NCBI RefSeq assembly: GCF_001592305.1
Contig: NZ_BCWR01000015.1
Coordinates: 62,001-126,000, forward strand
DNA length: 64,000 nucleotides
Direction of reading: 5' to 3'
Origin: Hydrogenophaga taeniospiralis CCUG 15921
GTDB taxonomy: Bacteria; Pseudomonadota; Gammaproteobacteria; Burkholderiales; Burkholderiaceae_C
The first letter of the stretch is position 1, and every line of letters begins with the position of its first letter. Below, piece by piece: positions 61,432-64,000 of this stretch. Both the position numbers and the translations under genes were made by a program. The notes beneath the pieces were generated by a model. That model had not been told where the DNA came from, did not search any database, and saw only the letters and a program-made list of their open reading frames with translations.

Positions 61432-62298
61432 TCAAAGCTCCGTGCGCAATGTCCAGATTTCCGGGAACAGCACCACGTCCAGCATCTTGCGCAGATAGCT
61501 CACGCCGCCGGTGCCGCCGGTGCCGCGCTTGAAGCCGATCACGCGTTCTACCGTGGTCACGTGGCGGAAGCGCCAGAGGCGGAAAGCGTCTTCGAGGTCG
61601 GTGAGTTCTTCGCCGAGCTGGTACAGATCCCAGTGTTCCTTGGGGTTGCGGTAGACCTGCAGCCAGGCTTGTTTGACTGCGTCGCTGGCCTCGTAGGGCC
61701 GGGTCCAGTCGCGCTCGGTGTGGCTCGCCGGCACTGCGATGCCTCGGCGCGCCAGCAGGCGCAGGGCCTCGTCGTACAGCGACGGCGCCTCGTACGCCAT
61801 CTGCACCAGCGCCAGCCGCTCGGGGCTGTGCGCGTGCGGCTTGAGCATGGCCGCGTTCTTGTTGCCCATCGAGAATTCGATGCAGCGGTACTGGAAGCTC
61901 TGGAAGCCGCTGGAGTGGCCGAGGTAGGGCCGGATCGCGCTGTACTCGGGTGGCGTCATGGTGGCCAGCACGTCCCAGGCGTGCACCAGCTGCTCCATGA
62001 TCTTGGAGACGCGGGCCATCTGCTTGAACGCGGGGTTCAGTTCGTCGGCCGCAATGTTGCGGATGGCGGCGGTCAGCTCATGCAGCATCAGCTTCATCCA
62101 GAGTTCGCTGGTCTGGTGCTGCACGATGAACAACAGCTCGTCGTGCGCGGGCGAGAGTGGTTTCTGCGCGCCCAGGATGGCGTCGAGCTGCAGGTAGTCG
62201 CCGTAGCTCATGTCGTTGCTGAAATCGAGCTGGGCTTTTTCTTCGGCGACGATGGCTTCGGTGGGGGACGCGGGGGTGTCGTGGTGCGGACAGGCCAT
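61432..62298 (-). CDS. kynA: Tryptophan 2,3-dioxygenase
   Basis: Heme enzyme that opens the indole ring of tryptophan to N-formylkynurenine. [20 protein letters not shown] contains the active-site His near residue 72 (numbered from the ATG at 62298), and [14 protein letters not shown] is a signature; [13 protein letters not shown] is near the C-terminus. 288 residues. GGAG before the ATG; 14 bp after kynU. Confidence 0.96.
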   Translation of the reverse strand: MACPHHDTPASPTEAIVAEEKAQLDFSNDMSYGDYLQLDAILGAQKPLSPAHDELLFIVQHQTSELWMKLMLHELTAAIRNIAADELNPAFKQMARVSKIMEQLVHAWDVLATMTPPEYSAIRPYLGHSSGFQSFQYRCIEFSMGNKNAAMLKPHAHSPERLALVQMAYEAPSLYDEALRLLARRGIAVPASHTERDWTRPYEASDAVKQAWLQVYRNPKEHWDLYQLGEELTDLEDAFRLWRFRHVTTVERVIGFKRGTGGTGGVSYLRKMLDVVLFPEIWTLRTEL

Positions 62299-62312
62299 GG
62301 GGGTGCTCCGGT

Positions 62313-63587
62313 TCAGGTGACAGCGTGTTTGCGGTTGAACTCCGGGCGTTGCCACTCGCCCGTTTCCAGCACCTGCTTCAACTGTTCGACCGCGTTCCAC
62401 ACGTCGGCGAAGCCGATGTACAGCGGGGTGAAACCGAAGCGCAGGATGTCCTTGTGCCGTCCGCCATCACCGGCGCGGTAGTCGCCGATCACGCCGCGCG
62501 CGATCAGCGCCTGAACGATGGCGTAGGCGCCTTCGTCCCGGGTCAGGCAGACCTGAGAGCCGCGTTGAGCGTGTTCCCGCGGTGTGGCCAATCCCAGCCC
62601 GTTTCCTTCGCAGCGTTCTTCAACGAGTTGGATGAACAGGTCGGTCAGCGCGAGCGACTTGGCGCGCAGCGCGGCCATGCCACCGTGGGCCTCGGCGGCC
62701 AGCACGGTGTCCACGCCACACTCCAGCGCGGCCAGGCTGATCATGGGCTGGGTGCTGCACTGGTAGCGCGTGATGCCCGGCGCGGGGCGGTAGTCGGGCG
62801 TGAATTCGAAGGGTGTGGCGTGGCCCCACCAGCCGGCCAGCGGTTGCCAGAAGCGGTCGGCGTGTTGCGGGTTGACCCACACGAAGGCGGGCGCGCCCGG
62901 GCCGCCGTTGAGGTATTTGTAGCCGCAGCCCACGGCGAAGTCGGCCTTGGCCTGTTTCAGGTCCACCGGCACCGCGCCCGCGCTGTGCGCCAGGTCCCAC
63001 ACGGCCAGGATGCCCTCGGCGTGCGCGGCGGCGGTCACGGCGGCCATGTCGTGCATGGCGCCGGTGCGGTAGTTCACGTGCGTGAGCATGAGGATGGCGA
63101 CCTCGGCGGTGAGCGAAGCGGCGATCTCTTCGGGCTCGACCAGCACCAGCTCCATGCCGTGCTGCCGGCACAGCGCCTCGGCGATGTAGAGGTCGGTCGG
63201 GAAGTTGCTGCGTTCGCTCACGATGCGTTTGCGCTGCGGCGCGTCGGCGGCGGCGATGTTCATCGCCGCGCTCAGCACCTTGAACAGGTTGACCGAGGTG
63301 CTGTCGGTGGCCACCACCTCGCCGGGGCCGGCGCCGATCAGGCACGCGATCTTGTCGCCCACTTTCTGCGGCATGGCGAACCAGCCGTTCTTGTTCCAGC
63401 TCTGGATCAGGTCGGTGCCCCACTCGCGCGTCACGACGTCGGCCACGCGGGCCGGGGCCGCGGCGGGCATCACGCCGAGCGAATTGCCATCGAGGTAGAT
63501 GGTGCCGGCGGGGATGTTGAAGAGCTGGCGCAGATCGCGCAGCGGGTCGTTCGCATCGAGGGTGGTGCAGTCTTGCTGTGTGGTCAT
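62313..63587 (-). CDS. kynU: Kynureninase
   Basis: PLP enzyme that splits kynurenine to anthranilate and alanine. [13 protein letters not shown] at the N-terminus, [15 protein letters not shown] for PLP phosphate, and the PLP Lys in [14 protein letters not shown] near residue 220. 424 residues. The gene order kynB-kynU-kynA in one direction gives the full route from tryptophan to anthranilate. Confidence 0.96.
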   Translation of the reverse strand: MTTQQDCTTLDANDPLRDLRQLFNIPAGTIYLDGNSLGVMPAAAPARVADVVTREWGTDLIQSWNKNGWFAMPQKVGDKIACLIGAGPGEVVATDSTSVNLFKVLSAAMNIAAADAPQRKRIVSERSNFPTDLYIAEALCRQHGMELVLVEPEEIAASLTAEVAILMLTHVNYRTGAMHDMAAVTAAAHAEGILAVWDLAHSAGAVPVDLKQAKADFAVGCGYKYLNGGPGAPAFVWVNPQHADRFWQPLAGWWGHATPFEFTPDYRPAPGITRYQCSTQPMISLAALECGVDTVLAAEAHGGMAALRAKSLALTDLFIQLVEERCEGNGLGLATPREHAQRGSQVCLTRDEGAYAIVQALIARGVIGDYRAGDGGRHKDILRFGFTPLYIGFADVWNAVEQLKQVLETGEWQRPEFNRKHAVT

Positions 63588-63650
63588 TGAGGTTGTCTCC
63601 GTTGAACAGTGTGGATAGGTGGCGCGGGTCTTTCCGGTTCAGGGACACCG

Positions 63651-63717
63651 CGGAACCGGCTTTGCCGGGCCGCTGGTGTCGCCCCTTGGGGGGTGACGCC
63701 GCAGGCGGCGCGGGGGG
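63651..63717 (-). repeat. Dispersed three-hairpin repeat, copy 4 (between kynB and kynU)
   Basis: 67 bp: CCGGC/GCCGG, CCCC/GGGG, CGCC/GGCG in a row. It is almost the same as copy 1 and begins directly after the kynB stop, inside the kyn operon. Confidence 0.9.
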
Positions 63718-64000
63718 TTATTCGAGACTTCTGAGCACGGCGCGCACCGGGCTGGCGTCGGCCGTGGCGAGCTTCAGGGGCAGGGCGATGAGCTCGTAGT
63801 CGCCTTCGGGCACGTCGTCGAGCAGCAGGTTTTCCAGCACGCGCAGGCCGCGGCGGCGGATCACCTGGTGGCTGTCGAGCGTCTTGCTCTCGGCGGGGTC
63901 GATGCTGGCGCTGTCGATGCCGATGAGTTTCACGCCGAGGTCGGCGAGCTGTTCCACGGTGTCCGGCGCAAAGGCGGGCAGGGCGTCATCAAACCGGTCC
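63718..64000 (-). CDS. kynB: Kynurenine formamidase (KynB), 5' end cut by window
   Basis: Hydrolyses N-formylkynurenine to kynurenine. The visible C-terminal 94 residues contain [37 protein letters not shown] and [16 protein letters not shown], typical of the cyclase/KynB family. The frame is open across the window edge; the start lies beyond base 64000. Confidence 0.93.
   Translation of the reverse strand, partial: DRFDDALPAFAPDTVEQLADLGVKLIGIDSASIDPAESKTLDSHQVIRRRGLRVLENLLLDDVPEGDYELIALPLKLATADASPVRAVLRSLE

Overview
The window is high-GC, gene-dense bacterial chromosome from a betaproteobacterium, most likely Burkholderiales of the family Comamonadaceae (a Hydrogenophaga-like genome is my best guess). 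This rests on gene order (mucD-lepA-lepB-rnc-era-recO-pdxJ-acpS-nagZ; truA-trpF-trpB-trpA-accD; leuC-lipoprotein-leuD-leuB-asd-fimV; gltA-sdhE-sdhBADC / gntR / mdh-citE-acnB), on a Bug-type (TctC) receptor, and on a family of GC-rich hairpin repeats beside stop codons. No rRNA, tRNA, CRISPR array, transposase or prophage was seen.

Layout. (1) 1-9.8 kb, plus strand: the 3' end of a DegP/MucD protease, a 530-bp gap holding a candidate small RNA or attenuator, then an operon from lepA to nagZ with several overlapping genes. (2) 9.8-15.4 kb, minus strand: an 82-bp tandem repeat, a Lon-substrate-binding-domain gene, accD, trpA, trpB, trpF, truA. (3) 15.4-24.2 kb, minus strand: fimV, asd with a candidate Thr/Ile/Lys-rich leader peptide, leuB, leuD, a small lipoprotein, leuC and a LysR regulator. 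(4) 24.4-35.9 kb: a TCA-cycle block. gltA, sdhE and sdhBADC lie on the minus strand; a GntR/UTRA regulator is divergent from mdh-citE-like-hypothetical-acnB, and a palindromic operator sits inside the regulator's promoter. (5) 36-50 kb, accessory and envelope genes: DUF3592, DUF364, a large GH95 lipoprotein glycosidase, DUF1566, MgtC, the tRNA-hydroxylation protein TrhP, PBP1A, a Crp/Fnr regulator, a collagen-like lipoprotein and a 52-residue DUF3309 protein. (6) 50.3-57.4 kb, plus strand: acnA, a trypsin-like protease, and a MoxR-DUF58-VWA set. (7) 57.4-64 kb: a FAD monooxygenase, a Bug receptor, a YcaQ-type DNA glycosylase, a small lipoprotein, and the kynurenine pathway kynB-kynU-kynA on the minus strand (kynB cut by the window end).

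Most genes are core metabolism or translation and are ordinary. The items most worth a second look are regulatory or structural: the leader peptide before asd, the short terminated transcript before lepA, five hairpin-repeat loci that sit in one orientation just after stop codons, the GntR operator shared with mdh, and the GH95 enzyme carrying two inserted discoidin-like domains. Every identification here comes from reading the sequence and recognising motifs; no database search was run.
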